From Bacillota bacterium (GTDB lineage: Bacteria > Bacillota > Bacilli > Paenibacillales > Paenibacillaceae): a stretch of DNA of 64,000 bases. Below, one piece after another: positions 42,427-52,061 of this stretch. How positions within the stretch are numbered: the stretch's first letter is position 1; each line of letters begins with the position of its first letter. The translations under genes and the position numbers were made by a program. The notes under the pieces are model-generated. The model saw only the letters and a list, made by a program, of their open reading frames with translations. It was not told the origin of the DNA and made no database searches. Location of the stretch: contig JAEWJS010000164.1 in NCBI GenBank assembly GCA_023386495.1, forward strand, positions 17,236-81,235. The letters are read 5' to 3'.

Positions 42427-43488
42427 TTAATATTTGCGATTCGGCGCTTCTTGCGCGGCTGTCGTCTCCGTGTAGACACTCTCCGGCGTGACGATATGCT
42501 TCGGCAGCGTGCGCCCTTCCATCGTCTCCTTCACGGCCTGCATCAAGATCGGACCGAGCAGCGGATTGCACTCGACCACGCAATTGATTTTGCCAAGCGC
42601 CATCATCTCGAACGCCTTGCGCGTCCCGTCAACGGAGATGATGATGATATCCTTGCCCGGCCGCAGCCCGTATGCTTCGATCGCTTCGATCGCGCCGAGC
42701 GCCATGTCGTCGTTATGCGCGAACAGCACTTGAATCGCGCTGCCATGCTCCTCGAGGAAGCCGCGCATCACCTCGCGCCCCTTCTCCAGCGTAAAATCCG
42801 CCGCCTCGCTGCTCAGCACCAACAGATCGCCCCGCTGCTTCATCTCGTCATGGAAGCCGCGACCGCGGTCGATCGAAGGCGTAGAGCCCTCCGTCCCTCT
42901 CAATTCGACGATGCCGACCGGACCGGGCCGGTCGCTGAGCTTATCCAGCATATACTTCGCTGCCTTCTGCCCCTCGTCGTAGAAGTCTGAACCGATGAAT
43001 GTCACGTAGAGCGATTCATCCTCGACATCCGCCTTGCGGTCTGTGACGATGACCGGGATACCCGCCAGCTTGGCTTCCATCAGCACCGGCTCCCATCCCG
43101 TCTCGATGACAGGCGCCAGCGCAATGACGTCGACCTGCTCGCGAATGAAGGCGCGGATCGCTTCGACTTGCTTGGCCTGGGATTGATCCGCATTGGCGAA
43201 GCGCAGCTCAATGCCGGCCTCGGCGGCTGCCTCCTGGATGGATGCGCTATTCGCCCGGCGCCAGTCGCTCTCGGAGCCGAGCTGCGAGAAACCGAGCACG
43301 ATTGGCTGCTCCGGCTCGGACGCATCGATACCGCTCGCATCCGGCGCGGTATCGATGATCACCTCCCGCACCTCGCTCAGCGTCTCCGGCGCAGCGGCCG
43401 GCTCTCCCGAGCTGCACGCTGCCACGAGCATCAGGGCACAGCTTAACAGCAAGATGAGTATGTGTCTGAAGACTGAATGGTTCCGCAT
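42427..43488 (-). CDS. sugar-binding lipoprotein, second YtfQ-like protein
   Basis: A 353-residue substrate-binding lipoprotein with signal ending MLVAACSSG. The mature part follows YtfQ closely: VLGFSQLGSESDWRRANSAS, VDVIALAPVIETGWEPVLME, FAHNDDMALGAIEAIEAYG and IIISVDGTRKAFEMM; the end NPLLGPILMQAVKE matches too. It is the last gene of the ytfQ-ytfR-ytfT-yjfF operon, so the transporter has two binding proteins, one at each end. The two differ in ligand-pocket residues and may bind different sugars or anomers. The ATG at 43488 is ten bases after GGAGGG. Confidence 0.9.
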   Translation of the reverse strand: MRNHSVFRHILILLLSCALMLVAACSSGEPAAAPETLSEVREVIIDTAPDASGIDASEPEQPIVLGFSQLGSESDWRRANSASIQEAAAEAGIELRFANADQSQAKQVEAIRAFIREQVDVIALAPVIETGWEPVLMEAKLAGIPVIVTDRKADVEDESLYVTFIGSDFYDEGQKAAKYMLDKLSDRPGPVGIVELRGTEGSTPSIDRGRGFHDEMKQRGDLLVLSSEAADFTLEKGREVMRGFLEEHGSAIQVLFAHNDDMALGAIEAIEAYGLRPGKDIIIISVDGTRKAFEMMALGKINCVVECNPLLGPILMQAVKETMEGRTLPKHIVTPESVYTETTAAQEAPNRKY

Positions 43489-43631
43489 GCGGCCGTATCC
43501 CTCCGCTCCTGAAACAAGTTGCATGTCATATCGCCTAAGATCGCTTGACTGCTCCTTTATAACGTTCGCCGCTTGACCTTATTTTCCTGCGTGCAGGTGT
43601 AGTCGGTCAGCTCCGGTCATGCCAGGTCAAG

Positions 43632-44600
43632 TCAAGTCAGCCGATTAACCGTCCGCCTGCTGCTGAGCAGCCGCTGCAGCAGGATGAAGACCAGCAGCAG
43701 GAGACCGATGACGATCTTGGTCCACCACGAACTGAGCGTACCCTCGAAGCTGATGATTGTCTGGATGACACCTTGGATCAGGACGCCGAAGAACGTGCCG
43801 GCGACGAACCCGACGCCGCCCGTCAGCAGCGTGCCGCCGATGACGACTGCCGCGATCGCGTCCAGCTCCAGGCCGACGGCATGCAAGCCGTAACCGGACA
43901 GCATGTAGAACGTGAACACGACGCCGGCCAGCGCCGAACAGAAGCCGCTGAACGTGTAGACCAGGATTTTCGTCCGGGCGACCGGCAGTCCCATGAGCAT
44001 GGCGGACTGTTCGCTGCCGCCGATGGCGTAGCTGTTGCGTCCGAAGCGCGTATAGTGGGCGAGATAGATCGCTCCGACCAGCACGACGAGCGCGATAATG
44101 ACGCTGATCGAGACGAACGTTCCGCCGAACAGACGCACCTTGGTCTGCGCCATCGAGACATAGAACGCGTTATTGATCGTTATCGTCTGAATGTCGATCA
44201 CGTAGCACAGCCCGCGTGCCAGGAACATGCCCGCCAATGTGACGATGAAGGGCTGTATCTGAAAATAATGAATGATCGCGCCCATGAACGAGCCGAAAAC
44301 GGCGCCGATCACGAGCACGAGCGGTATGACGACGGCCGGCGGCCACCCATGCACCTGCAGCAGGCTGGCGGATATCATGGTCGTCAGCGCGACCATCGAG
44401 CCGACCGACAGGTCGATGCCGCCGGATACGATGACGAAGGTCATGCCGATCGCGACGATCAATAGGAACGCATTGTCGATCAATAGATTGTTCAATACCT
44501 GCAGCGAGAAGAAGCCGGTATAGCGGAACGAACCCGCCATGAACATGAGCGCGAAGAGCGCGACCGTGACGTATACAGGTAGATGCCGGCGACTAAGCAT
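43632..44600 (-). CDS. yjfF: sugar ABC transporter permease YjfF-like
   Basis: A 322-residue permease with about ten membrane helices of the BPD_transp_2 (RbsC-like) type. The stretch FVIVSGGIDLSVGSMVALTTM is the family signature, and GTLLTGGVGFVAGTFFGVLIQGVI is the second conserved motif. Position next to YtfT/YtfR/YtfQ homologues points to the galactofuranose-type transporter. It overlaps the upstream permease gene by eight bases. Two permeases with different sequence suggest a heterodimeric channel. Confidence 0.92.
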   Translation of the reverse strand: MLSRRHLPVYVTVALFALMFMAGSFRYTGFFSLQVLNNLLIDNAFLLIVAIGMTFVIVSGGIDLSVGSMVALTTMISASLLQVHGWPPAVVIPLVLVIGAVFGSFMGAIIHYFQIQPFIVTLAGMFLARGLCYVIDIQTITINNAFYVSMAQTKVRLFGGTFVSISVIIALVVLVGAIYLAHYTRFGRNSYAIGGSEQSAMLMGLPVARTKILVYTFSGFCSALAGVVFTFYMLSGYGLHAVGLELDAIAAVVIGGTLLTGGVGFVAGTFFGVLIQGVIQTIISFEGTLSSWWTKIVIGLLLLVFILLQRLLSSRRTVNRLT

Positions 44601-45630
44601 GGCGCGTTACCTCCCTCTCCGCTGGATAATGGCGAGTCTTCCAACGCTTCACCAGCGTCTTGCGGAAGGTCTCGGATTGGATCAAGCATACGACGAGCAC
44701 GACAAAAGCTTTCACGACTAGCGTAATCTCCGGCGATACGCCGATCATGTAGATCGTGGTGGTCAGGGTCTGAATGATTAGCGCGCCGACGAGCGTGCCC
44801 GTCAAGTAGAAGCGTCCGCCCGTGAGCGAGGTACCCCCGATGACGACGGCCAGAATCGCGTCCAGCTCGATCCACAGTCCCGCGTTATTGCCGTCCGCGC
44901 TGGACACGTTGCCGCTTAAAATCAATCCCGCGATGCCCGCGCACAGTCCGCAGAATACGTACACGGCTAGCAGCACCGTCTTGGCGCTGATGCCTGCCAG
45001 CCGGCTTGCGCTCGGGTTGCACCCGACCGATTCGATGAACAGGCCGAGCGCCGTCTTGCGCGTCAACAGGGACACGATCACGAACACGGCGGCCACGATG
45101 AAGATCGAGAACGGCAGCGTGGCAAGCGAGCCTGCACCGATATATTCGTACGGATCGCTGTTGACCGTGATGATCTGGCCGCCCGTCACGAGCTGGGCCA
45201 CGCCTCTTCCCGCAACCATGAGGATGAGCGTCGCAATGATCGGCTGAATGCCCGTGAACGAGACGAGCATGCCGTTCCAGAGCCCCAGCGCCAGCGAGAG
45301 CCCGATGGCCGTCAGAACGGCCAGTCCCACGACGGCCAGCGATCCTTGGTCCGCGCTCTTGCTGATGCTGAGGCACGCGACCGCTCCGGCGATCGCGACG
45401 ATCGAGCCGACCGACAGGTCGATCCCCTTCGTCGCGATCACGAGCGTCATCCCGAGCGATACCAGAATGAGCGGTGCCCCGAAGTTCAGAATGTCGATCA
45501 GGCTGCCGTACAGATGCCCTTCCCGCATGACGATGGAGAAGAAGCTCGGCGAATACGCGAAATTGAACAGCAGCAGCGCCCCCAAGACGATGAGCGGCCA
45601 GAATAGATGGTGCTTATGCAACTTGCTCAT
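44593..45630 (-). CDS. ytfT: sugar ABC transporter permease YtfT-like
   Basis: A 345-residue BPD_transp_2 permease with about ten helices. The conserved loop TLVIATKGIDLSVGSIVAIAGAVACL matches YtfT, and GGTSLTGGRFYLTGTLVGALIIQTL is the second signature. It overlaps the next permease by eight bases and the ATPase gene by four bases, so translation is coupled. With YjfF it forms the membrane pore of the galactofuranose-type importer. Confidence 0.92.
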   Translation of the reverse strand: MSKLHKHHLFWPLIVLGALLLFNFAYSPSFFSIVMREGHLYGSLIDILNFGAPLILVSLGMTLVIATKGIDLSVGSIVAIAGAVACLSISKSADQGSLAVVGLAVLTAIGLSLALGLWNGMLVSFTGIQPIIATLILMVAGRGVAQLVTGGQIITVNSDPYEYIGAGSLATLPFSIFIVAAVFVIVSLLTRKTALGLFIESVGCNPSASRLAGISAKTVLLAVYVFCGLCAGIAGLILSGNVSSADGNNAGLWIELDAILAVVIGGTSLTGGRFYLTGTLVGALIIQTLTTTIYMIGVSPEITLVVKAFVVLVVCLIQSETFRKTLVKRWKTRHYPAEREVTRHA

Positions 45631-47165
45631 GACGAATGACCTCCTGCTATGGCTTGCATGACTTGCTGCTGGCTCATGTCGCTGCCGCGCATTTCCTTGA
45701 CGATCTTGCGGTCCCGCAGCACGGCGATTCGGCTGCTCACTCGCAGCACCTCTTCCAGCTCGGAGGAGATGAAGAGCACGGACATGCCCTTGCCTGCCAG
45801 CGTGAGGACGAGCTTCTGAATCTCGGCCTTCGCGCCGACATCGATGCCGCGCGTCGGCTCATCCAGGATGAGCAGCTTCGGCTGCGTGAGCAGCCAACGG
45901 CCGAGAATGACCTTCTGCTGGTTGCCGCCGCTTAAGTTTTTGATGAGATGCTCGGGATTAGGCGGATTGATGTTCAACGCTTGAATATATTCGTCGGCGT
46001 ATTCCTCTTGCCGCTTCCGCGGTATGGTACGGAACCAGCCTCTCGTAGCCTGAAGCGCGACGATAATGTTCTCCCGCACGGTCAGGTCGTCGATGATCCC
46101 TTCCGTCTTGCGATTCTCCGGGCAGAAGGCAATGCCGCGATCGATCGCTTGGCGAGGCGAATGGAGCTCCGTCCGCTCTTCCTCGATCGACAGCTTGCCA
46201 TGCTCCGCGCGGTCGGCGCCGAACAGCAGCCTGGCCGTCTCCGTGCGGCCGGAGCCCAGCAGTCCTGCCAGCCCTACGATCTCTCCCTTGTGAATCTGAA
46301 GATCGAACGGCTCGATGCTGCCTGACTTGCCCAGACCGCTCGCGCTGAGCAGCAGTTCGCCGTTGTCTGCGTTCGTACCGCCTGCTGCCTTCGGCAGTTC
46401 CTCCAGAAGATGCAGCTCGCGGCCGATCATCAGCGATACCAGCTCGAGGCGCGGCAGTCGGTCCGCCTCATACTCGCCGACGAATTCGCCCCCGCGCAGC
46501 ACGGTAATCCGGTCCGAAATCTCGTACACTTGGTCGAGGAAGTGCGTGACGAACAGAATCGCCAGCCCGTCGGCTTTGAGCTTCCGCATGACGGCGAACA
46601 GCTTGGCCACTTCGTCTTGGTCGAGGCTGGACGTCGGCTCGTCGAGGATGAGCACCTTCGCCGACACATTCAAGGCGCGAGCAATCGCGACGAGCTGTTG
46701 GATCGCCACCGAATACTCCGACAGCGGCCTCGTCACGTCAAGGTTCACGTTCAGCCGTTCTTTCAGCAGCCGGTCTGCCTCCCGATTCATTGTCTTCCAT
46801 TGGATGCGGCCGAAGCGCCGCGGCTCGCGGCCGATGAAGATGTTCTCCGCGACGGTCAGGTTCGTGCACAGGTTCACCTCTTGGTAGACGGTGCTGATGC
46901 CGGCTGCCTGCGCCTCGAGCGGGCTCTTCGCGGCCAGCGCCTTATCCTCCATCCGGATCGTGCCTTGGTCAATCGAATAGACGCCGGTCAACACCTTGAT
47001 CAGCGTCGACTTGCCGGCTCCGTTCTCGCCCATAAGGGCATGGACCTCGCCCGGGAATAGGCGGAAATCGACGCCCTTCAGTGCCTTAACGCCTGGGAAC
47101 TCCTTCTGAATGCCAGTCAGTTGCAGCACCGGCTTGCGCTGCATCGCTGTTCCTACGTCTGCCAT
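45627..47165 (-). CDS. ytfR: sugar ABC transporter ATPase YtfR-like, two nucleotide domains
   Basis: A 512-residue duplicated ATPase of the MglA/RbsA type. Domain 1 has Walker A GENGAGKST, the signature-region YSVAIQQLVAIARAL and Walker B VLILDEPTSSLD. Domain 2 has the degenerate Walker A GLLGSGRTETAR, the signature LSGGNQQKVILGRW and LLILDEPTRGIDVGAKAEI. Such proteins power sugar import through two permeases. It lies between the YtfQ-like gene and the permeases; the hairpin at 47205-47266 separates it from the binding-protein gene, which should let the binding protein be made in excess. Confidence 0.95.
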   Translation of the reverse strand: MADVGTAMQRKPVLQLTGIQKEFPGVKALKGVDFRLFPGEVHALMGENGAGKSTLIKVLTGVYSIDQGTIRMEDKALAAKSPLEAQAAGISTVYQEVNLCTNLTVAENIFIGREPRRFGRIQWKTMNREADRLLKERLNVNLDVTRPLSEYSVAIQQLVAIARALNVSAKVLILDEPTSSLDQDEVAKLFAVMRKLKADGLAILFVTHFLDQVYEISDRITVLRGGEFVGEYEADRLPRLELVSLMIGRELHLLEELPKAAGGTNADNGELLLSASGLGKSGSIEPFDLQIHKGEIVGLAGLLGSGRTETARLLFGADRAEHGKLSIEEERTELHSPRQAIDRGIAFCPENRKTEGIIDDLTVRENIIVALQATRGWFRTIPRKRQEEYADEYIQALNINPPNPEHLIKNLSGGNQQKVILGRWLLTQPKLLILDEPTRGIDVGAKAEIQKLVLTLAGKGMSVLFISSELEEVLRVSSRIAVLRDRKIVKEMRGSDMSQQQVMQAIAGGHSS

Positions 47166-47204
47166 TATGTCTCTCCCCTCTCCTTGCCTTCAAGCATGCA
47201 ATAC

Positions 47205-47266
47205 GAAGAACAAGCCGCTTCACCGGACGGAACCCCGACGGCCGAAGCGGCTTACTCTCGTTCTTC
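47205..47266 (-). terminator. long hairpin between ytfQ and ytfR
   Basis: GAAGAAC (47205-47211) pairs with GTTCTTC (47260-47266) and, inside it, AAGCCGCTTC (47212-47221) pairs with GAAGCGGCTT (47244-47253). There is no clear T-run. It sits 24 bases after the ytfQ stop, a position where ABC operons often have a partial terminator or stabilising stem. Confidence 0.75.
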
Positions 47267-47289
47267 ATGGTGAAGCCTGTATGTCTAGT

Positions 47290-48324
47290 CTAGTACTTGC
47301 GGTTAGGCAGCTCGCGCTTCGCGTCCTCGGAAGTGAATACGCCCTCTTCCGTCACGATGCGCTTCGCGATTTCCTTGCCGGCGAGCACGTCGTTCACGGC
47401 TTGCATCAGCTGCGGCCCGAGGAGCGGGTTACACTCGACGATGAAGTTGATCTTGCCTTCGCTAGCTGCGACGAAGCCGTCCTTCACGCCGTCGACCGAG
47501 ATGATAATGATATCTTTACCCGGCACAAGGCCGGCTGCTTCGATTGCTTGGATGGCGCCGAGCGCCATATCGTCGTTATGCGCATACAGCACATCGATAT
47601 CCGCGTGCGCTTTCAGGAAAGCCTGCATAACCTCTTTGCCCTTCGCACGGGTAAAGTCGCCTGTCTGCGATGCGATAACCTTCAGGTTCGCCTTGTCCTT
47701 GATCACTTCCTCGAAGCCTTGCTTGCGGTCGATCGCAGGTGCGGAGCCCGTCGTGCCTTGCAGCTCGACAATGTTCACGTCGCCTGTCTCGTCTTGGAAT
47801 TGATCCACCAGCCATTGGCCTGCGCGGCGTCCTTCTTCGACGAAGTCCGAGCCGATGAACGTGACGTACAACGAATCGTCTTCCGAATCGACTGCGCGGT
47901 CCGTCAGGATAACCGGGATGCCGGCATCCTTCGCTTCCTTAAGCACCGTATCCCAGCCGGACTCGACGACCGGCGAGAATGCGATCACGTCAACCTTCTG
48001 TTGAATATAAGAGCGAATGGCCTTGATCTGGTTCTCTTGCTTCTGCTGCGCATCGGAGAACTTCAGGTCGAAGCCTGCTTCCTCTGCCGATTGCTTAATG
48101 GAATCCGTATTGGCCGTCCGCCAGCCGCTCTCTGCGCCGACCTGCGCGAAGCCGAGCGTAACCTTCTTGCCGGCTGCTGCCGGTTTCGCTTCGTCGCTCT
48201 TCGCTGCGCTGCTCGCGCCTTCGCTATTCTTCGTGCCGCTGTTGCCGCCGCTGCCGCATGCTGCCGTTACCAGCATGACCGCTGCCAGCAGCGTCATCCC
48301 CCAGATTCTGCTTCTCTTGAACAT
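47290..48324 (-). CDS. ytfQ: galactofuranose-type sugar-binding lipoprotein YtfQ
   Basis: A 344-residue substrate-binding lipoprotein with signal peptide ending VTAACGSGG. The mature protein follows E. coli YtfQ closely: TLGFAQVGAESGWRTANTDS, QQKQENQIKAIRSYIQQ, FSPVVESGWDTVLKEAKDAG, VELQGTTGSAPAIDRKQGF and YAHNDDMALGAIQAIE. YtfQ binds galactofuranose. It is the first gene of the five-gene operon and faces the sensor kinase operon across a 267-base gap, which contains the promoters. Regulation by the adjacent YesM/YesN pair is inferred. Confidence 0.93.
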   Translation of the reverse strand: MFKRSRIWGMTLLAAVMLVTAACGSGGNSGTKNSEGASSAAKSDEAKPAAAGKKVTLGFAQVGAESGWRTANTDSIKQSAEEAGFDLKFSDAQQKQENQIKAIRSYIQQKVDVIAFSPVVESGWDTVLKEAKDAGIPVILTDRAVDSEDDSLYVTFIGSDFVEEGRRAGQWLVDQFQDETGDVNIVELQGTTGSAPAIDRKQGFEEVIKDKANLKVIASQTGDFTRAKGKEVMQAFLKAHADIDVLYAHNDDMALGAIQAIEAAGLVPGKDIIIISVDGVKDGFVAASEGKINFIVECNPLLGPQLMQAVNDVLAGKEIAKRIVTEEGVFTSEDAKRELPNRKY

Positions 48325-48545
48325 GTTCGTTTCAACCTCCCCGTGATTTACACCTCATCGTGCTGGGTGTGAGGTTAGTATAGAACGCTTACATTCCCCC
48401 TTGATACGGAGATTCAAGGGAGTTCGATGTAGTTTTTTGGGAATGTGGTGCATGGGCTGCCGATTTGGTAAGCTTTTTTGTTCGATTCATGGATTTTCTT
48501 GCGAATGATGGCGTTTACATAGCCGCGGAGAGCCATAATTTGCTA

Positions 48546-48559
48546 TAGTGATATCACTA
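48546..48559. promoter_or_regulatory. 14-bp palindrome upstream of the sensor kinase gene
   Basis: TAGTGATATCACTA is a perfect palindrome 32 bases before the yesM-like start, in the 267-base gap shared with the divergent ytfQ operon. It may be an operator or part of a promoter. Nothing else gene-like is visible in this gap. Confidence 0.55.
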
Positions 48560-48591
48560 GAGAGAGTCCCGACGAAAGGTCGCTGCACAAC

Positions 48592-50415
48592 ATGAAGCTG
48601 ACGCGATGGTTGTTCTCCAGCTTGCGGGCCAAGCTGCTCGCGATGTTCATCATTCTCATCTCCGTGCCCCTCATCACGGTCGGCATTATTTCTTATCAGA
48701 AGTCATTCGATACGATCTCCGGCCACAACAAGGCCTCCTCCCTGCTAGCCGCTGATCAGCTCGTCCGTGACATCGAGGTGCTGTTCCAAGATACCGGGAA
48801 GCTGCTGGAGCTGGATAAAAATCCGCGCGTGCTCCATTTTTTGTTCACCCAGACCGACACGTACGAGGATGCCAAGGAAATTCTCCGTACCTTCGAATTG
48901 TATCGAACGACCTATACGTACGAGAGCGTGCTCAATATCTCGATGGTGAACCTGTACGGCCGCGGCATCAGCGAACGCAGAGGCGTCTTCCAGTTGGACC
49001 GCAACCCGCTTCGCAATCCGCATCTGGTCCATCTGCTGAACAATCCGAACGACGTGCTGAACGTTACGCCAGCCAATGGTCTGCCAGCCGATCGGCTGGA
49101 CGGCTTCCAATACCCGGACAAGAATGTCATCTCGATCATGGCCGCCGTCAAGCAGCGCATCACGCAAGAGGTCATCGGCTTCATGGTCATCGATCTAGAC
49201 GATGCCATCGTCGAGCGTTTTCTCGACTCCACCGTGATCGGGAAGAGCGGTTACTTCTATGTAGCGGATCAGACGGGCGACCCCCTCTTCGTCCCTTCTC
49301 GCATGACGGATGAGCACAGCGGTTCCCCGCTCGTGCCGGTTGATCTGTCTTCGCACGCCACATCGCAACGTGACAGCTTCGTGGAGCATACCGAGGGCAA
49401 GCCGAATTATGTCCTGTTCACGACGTCGGCGATGACCGGTTGGCGCATCGTCGGCCGCGTTCCGCTTCAGGAGATCGTCAAGGAAGCGAATGATATCCGC
49501 CAGTTGATCATCGTCAGTGTCTCGCTCAGCATCCTGTTCGCGATCACGCTGTATTTTTTCATCACGACCCGCCTTACGCGGCCTGTTCAAGTGCTCATGA
49601 CCAAGATGCGCCAAGCGGCCGCAGGCTACTTCGAGGCCAAGGTTCGACCGACCGGACAGGACGAGATCGCCGACCTCGGGAACAGCTTCAATATTATGTT
49701 GGGCAAAATCAAAGCGCTGCTCGACCAGAGCATCCAGGAGCAGGAGCAGATCCAGAAGGCGGAGCTGCGGACGCTGCAGGCGCAGATCAACCCGCACTTT
49801 CTGTACAACACGCTCGATTCGATCGTCTGGATGGCCGAAGCCGGCAAGAACGCGGAAGTCATCCATCTGGTGCAGGCGTTGTCGCGGTTTTTTCGCATCA
49901 GCTTGAATCGCGGGATGGATTGGGTGTCGCTGAAGGAGGAGCTGGAGCATGCACGCAGCTACCTGGTCATCCAGCAGATGCGTTATCGCGACATTCTGTC
50001 CTACGAGATCGACGTGGAGGAAGAGCTGCTGCAAGTGCCCATCCTGAAGATGACGCTGCAGCCGATCGTCGAGAATGCGCTGTACCACGGCATTAAGAAC
50101 AAGCGAGGCATGGGGCTGATCCGCATCACGGCCGATTCGCCGAACAAGCAGGAGATTGTGCTGACGATCTCGGACAACGGCATCGGCATGCGCCCAGAAC
50201 GGCTGGCTGAGCTGCGCGATCAACTCAGCAAGCAGAGGCTGCCCGAGGTGACCACCGGCGAGGAAGTATCCGGCGGCTACGGTCTCCATAACGTGCATCA
50301 GCGCATCAGGCTGTATTACGGCGAGCGGTTCGGGGTCGAGCTTGCGAGCGTAGACGGTCACGGCACCGATGTCGCCATTCGAATACCGATCCAACCGGGA
50401 GGTGCAGGCAGATGA
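48592..50415 (+). CDS. YesM-type sensor histidine kinase
   Basis: A 607-residue sensor kinase. Membrane helix 1 (LLAMFIILISVPLITVGIIS, about residues 14-33) and helix 2 (LIIVSVSLSILFAITLYFFI, about 303-322) flank an extracellular sensor of about 270 residues with dCache/PAS-like appearance. HAMP follows (RLTRPVQVLMTKMRQAAAGYF), then the His_kinase motif QAQINPHFLYNTLDSIVWMAE with phospho-His near residue 402, and the HATPase with NALYHGIKNKRGMG, ISDNGIGM and GGYGLHNVHQRI. It overlaps the response-regulator gene as ATGA. It is divergent from the ytf operon. Confidence 0.93.
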   Translation: MKLTRWLFSSLRAKLLAMFIILISVPLITVGIISYQKSFDTISGHNKASSLLAADQLVRDIEVLFQDTGKLLELDKNPRVLHFLFTQTDTYEDAKEILRTFELYRTTYTYESVLNISMVNLYGRGISERRGVFQLDRNPLRNPHLVHLLNNPNDVLNVTPANGLPADRLDGFQYPDKNVISIMAAVKQRITQEVIGFMVIDLDDAIVERFLDSTVIGKSGYFYVADQTGDPLFVPSRMTDEHSGSPLVPVDLSSHATSQRDSFVEHTEGKPNYVLFTTSAMTGWRIVGRVPLQEIVKEANDIRQLIIVSVSLSILFAITLYFFITTRLTRPVQVLMTKMRQAAAGYFEAKVRPTGQDEIADLGNSFNIMLGKIKALLDQSIQEQEQIQKAELRTLQAQINPHFLYNTLDSIVWMAEAGKNAEVIHLVQALSRFFRISLNRGMDWVSLKEELEHARSYLVIQQMRYRDILSYEIDVEEELLQVPILKMTLQPIVENALYHGIKNKRGMGLIRITADSPNKQEIVLTISDNGIGMRPERLAELRDQLSKQRLPEVTTGEEVSGGYGLHNVHQRIRLYYGERFGVELASVDGHGTDVAIRIPIQPGGAGR

Positions 50416-52061
50416 AGAAGGTTATGCTCGTCGATGACGAGATTCTCGTGCGGGAGAGCATTCGCGACTGCGTGAATTGGACGCAGGAAGGCTTCGAATA
50501 TTGCGCCGACGCATCGGACGGCGAGCTGGCGCTGCCGCTACTGGAAGCGCACCGGCCGGACATCCTGATCACGGATATCAAGATGCCGTTCATGAACGGC
50601 CTGGAGCTCTGCAGCGTCGTGCGCGAGCGTTACCCCGATACAAAGATCATTATCCTGAGCGGCCATGACGAATTCGAGTACGCGCGCAGCGCGCTGCGCA
50701 TCGGCGTCGAGGAATATTGCCTGAAGCCGGTCAGCGCCTCGGATATCGTCGAGCTGCTGCGCGAGATGAGCGCCCGAATCGACCGCGAGCGGGAAGCGAA
50801 GGCCCAGCTAGAGAAGCAGCTGCGCAGAGATTCCGAGCAGTCCGCATGGTCCGTCGACAAGCTGCTGCGCGATCTGTGCGGCGGCTTCGTCTCGACCGCG
50901 GACGCGATCTGGATCGCAGCGAAGCTCGGCATCGAATTGAGCGCCCGGCACTATGCGATCGTCATGACGGACATTCGCAGCCGGAACGGCGAGATTACCG
51001 GCGCCACTGCTGTTGCTGTTGCTGCTGCAGGGGCAGGTGCAGATGCAGGTGCGGCAGGCGAAGCTCCGGGCTCACTCGCTGCGATGATCGCGTCTCTGCA
51101 GACATGCATGAGCGAACTCACCGACCTGATGTACGCGAAGAGCCGGACCGAGCAAGTCTGGATCTTGAAGAGCGATACGCAGGAGCAGCTCCAGCTCGAC
51201 CTGAACCGGTTCAAGGACACGGTGAAGACGGCTGCCGCCTTCTCCCCCGAATGGTCGATTGCCGCGGGCGCCGGCTCCGTGCAGGATCGCCTGCAAGGCC
51301 TGCACGCCTCCTATCTCGATGCCGAGGAGGACAAATATTGGCAGCGACTCGCCATGCAGAACCGGCGCTTGCTATGGGACGTGACGGGCGGCACGCTGGA
51401 CACTGCCGTACAGCTCGATCGGACGCGCTACCTGGAATTCCTGAAGGTCGGATCGCCTGCGCAGACCGAGTCGTTCGTGCGTCAATTCTGCGACGGACTG
51501 CGCGGCCTCGACTGGCAGACGACCGTGCATGGCTGCTATATGTTGAATGATCTTACGATCGAGGTCTGCCAAGCGGCCAAGGCCGCCTTCCAGAATGTCG
51601 AGGACCTTGAAGAGACGCTCCAGCGGCTGCAGCGCTCGATCGACGCGATTCGCAACTGGGAAGAAGCGTGCCAATACATCATGAAGCTGACCGAGCAATA
51701 TTGGGTCTGGCGGTCTGGCGCGGCGGATCGTTATGCCGATATGCTGGCCGATGTCCGCGCCTATGTGCAAGCCAATTACGCGAACGACAGCCTCTCGCTG
51801 CAAGACGCCGCACAGCATGTCAGCATCAGTCCCAGCCATCTCAGTAAAGTGTTCAGCCAAGAGACGGGCCAGACCTTCATCGAATACGTGACCGCTACGC
51901 GCATTCGCAAGGCGATGGAGCTGCTGAATTCGACGAACGCGAAGTCCTATGAAGTCGCGCATCAGGTCGGCTATAACGATGCGCACTACTTCTCCCATCT
52001 GTTCCGCAAAATTACGGGGATGACGATCCGCGATTATCGCAAGCAAGGAATCCCGTCATGA
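50412..52061 (+). CDS. YesN-type response regulator with AraC output
   Basis: A 549-residue regulator. The receiver domain (1-120) has the phospho-acceptor Asp55 in ILITDIKMPFMNG and the conserved IILSGHDEFEYARSAL and CLKPVSASD segments. The middle part contains a low-complexity Ala/Gly tract (about 198-220: TAVAVAAAGAGADAGAAGE). The C-terminal 110 residues form a double HTH of AraC type (SLQDAAQHVSISPSHLSKVF; then AHYFSHLFRKITGMTIRDYRK). It overlaps the kinase (ATGA) and the following lipoprotein gene (ATGA), so all three are translated as a unit. Likely targets are the ytf promoters. Confidence 0.93.
   Translation: MKKVMLVDDEILVRESIRDCVNWTQEGFEYCADASDGELALPLLEAHRPDILITDIKMPFMNGLELCSVVRERYPDTKIIILSGHDEFEYARSALRIGVEEYCLKPVSASDIVELLREMSARIDREREAKAQLEKQLRRDSEQSAWSVDKLLRDLCGGFVSTADAIWIAAKLGIELSARHYAIVMTDIRSRNGEITGATAVAVAAAGAGADAGAAGEAPGSLAAMIASLQTCMSELTDLMYAKSRTEQVWILKSDTQEQLQLDLNRFKDTVKTAAAFSPEWSIAAGAGSVQDRLQGLHASYLDAEEDKYWQRLAMQNRRLLWDVTGGTLDTAVQLDRTRYLEFLKVGSPAQTESFVRQFCDGLRGLDWQTTVHGCYMLNDLTIEVCQAAKAAFQNVEDLEETLQRLQRSIDAIRNWEEACQYIMKLTEQYWVWRSGAADRYADMLADVRAYVQANYANDSLSLQDAAQHVSISPSHLSKVFSQETGQTFIEYVTATRIRKAMELLNSTNAKSYEVAHQVGYNDAHYFSHLFRKITGMTIRDYRKQGIPS

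Noticed and set aside
47110..48372. A 420-codon plus-strand frame opposite ytfQ
   Set aside because: Entirely antisense to a protein with a convincing YtfQ match; no ribosome site.
48380..48393. A CcpA cre-like site (ATAGAACGCTTACA) before ytfQ
   Set aside because: It matches only 11 of 14 consensus positions from memory; too weak to call.
49195..50394. A 399-codon minus-strand frame opposite the sensor kinase
   Set aside because: Antisense shadow with His/Asp/Arg-rich composition and no start signal.
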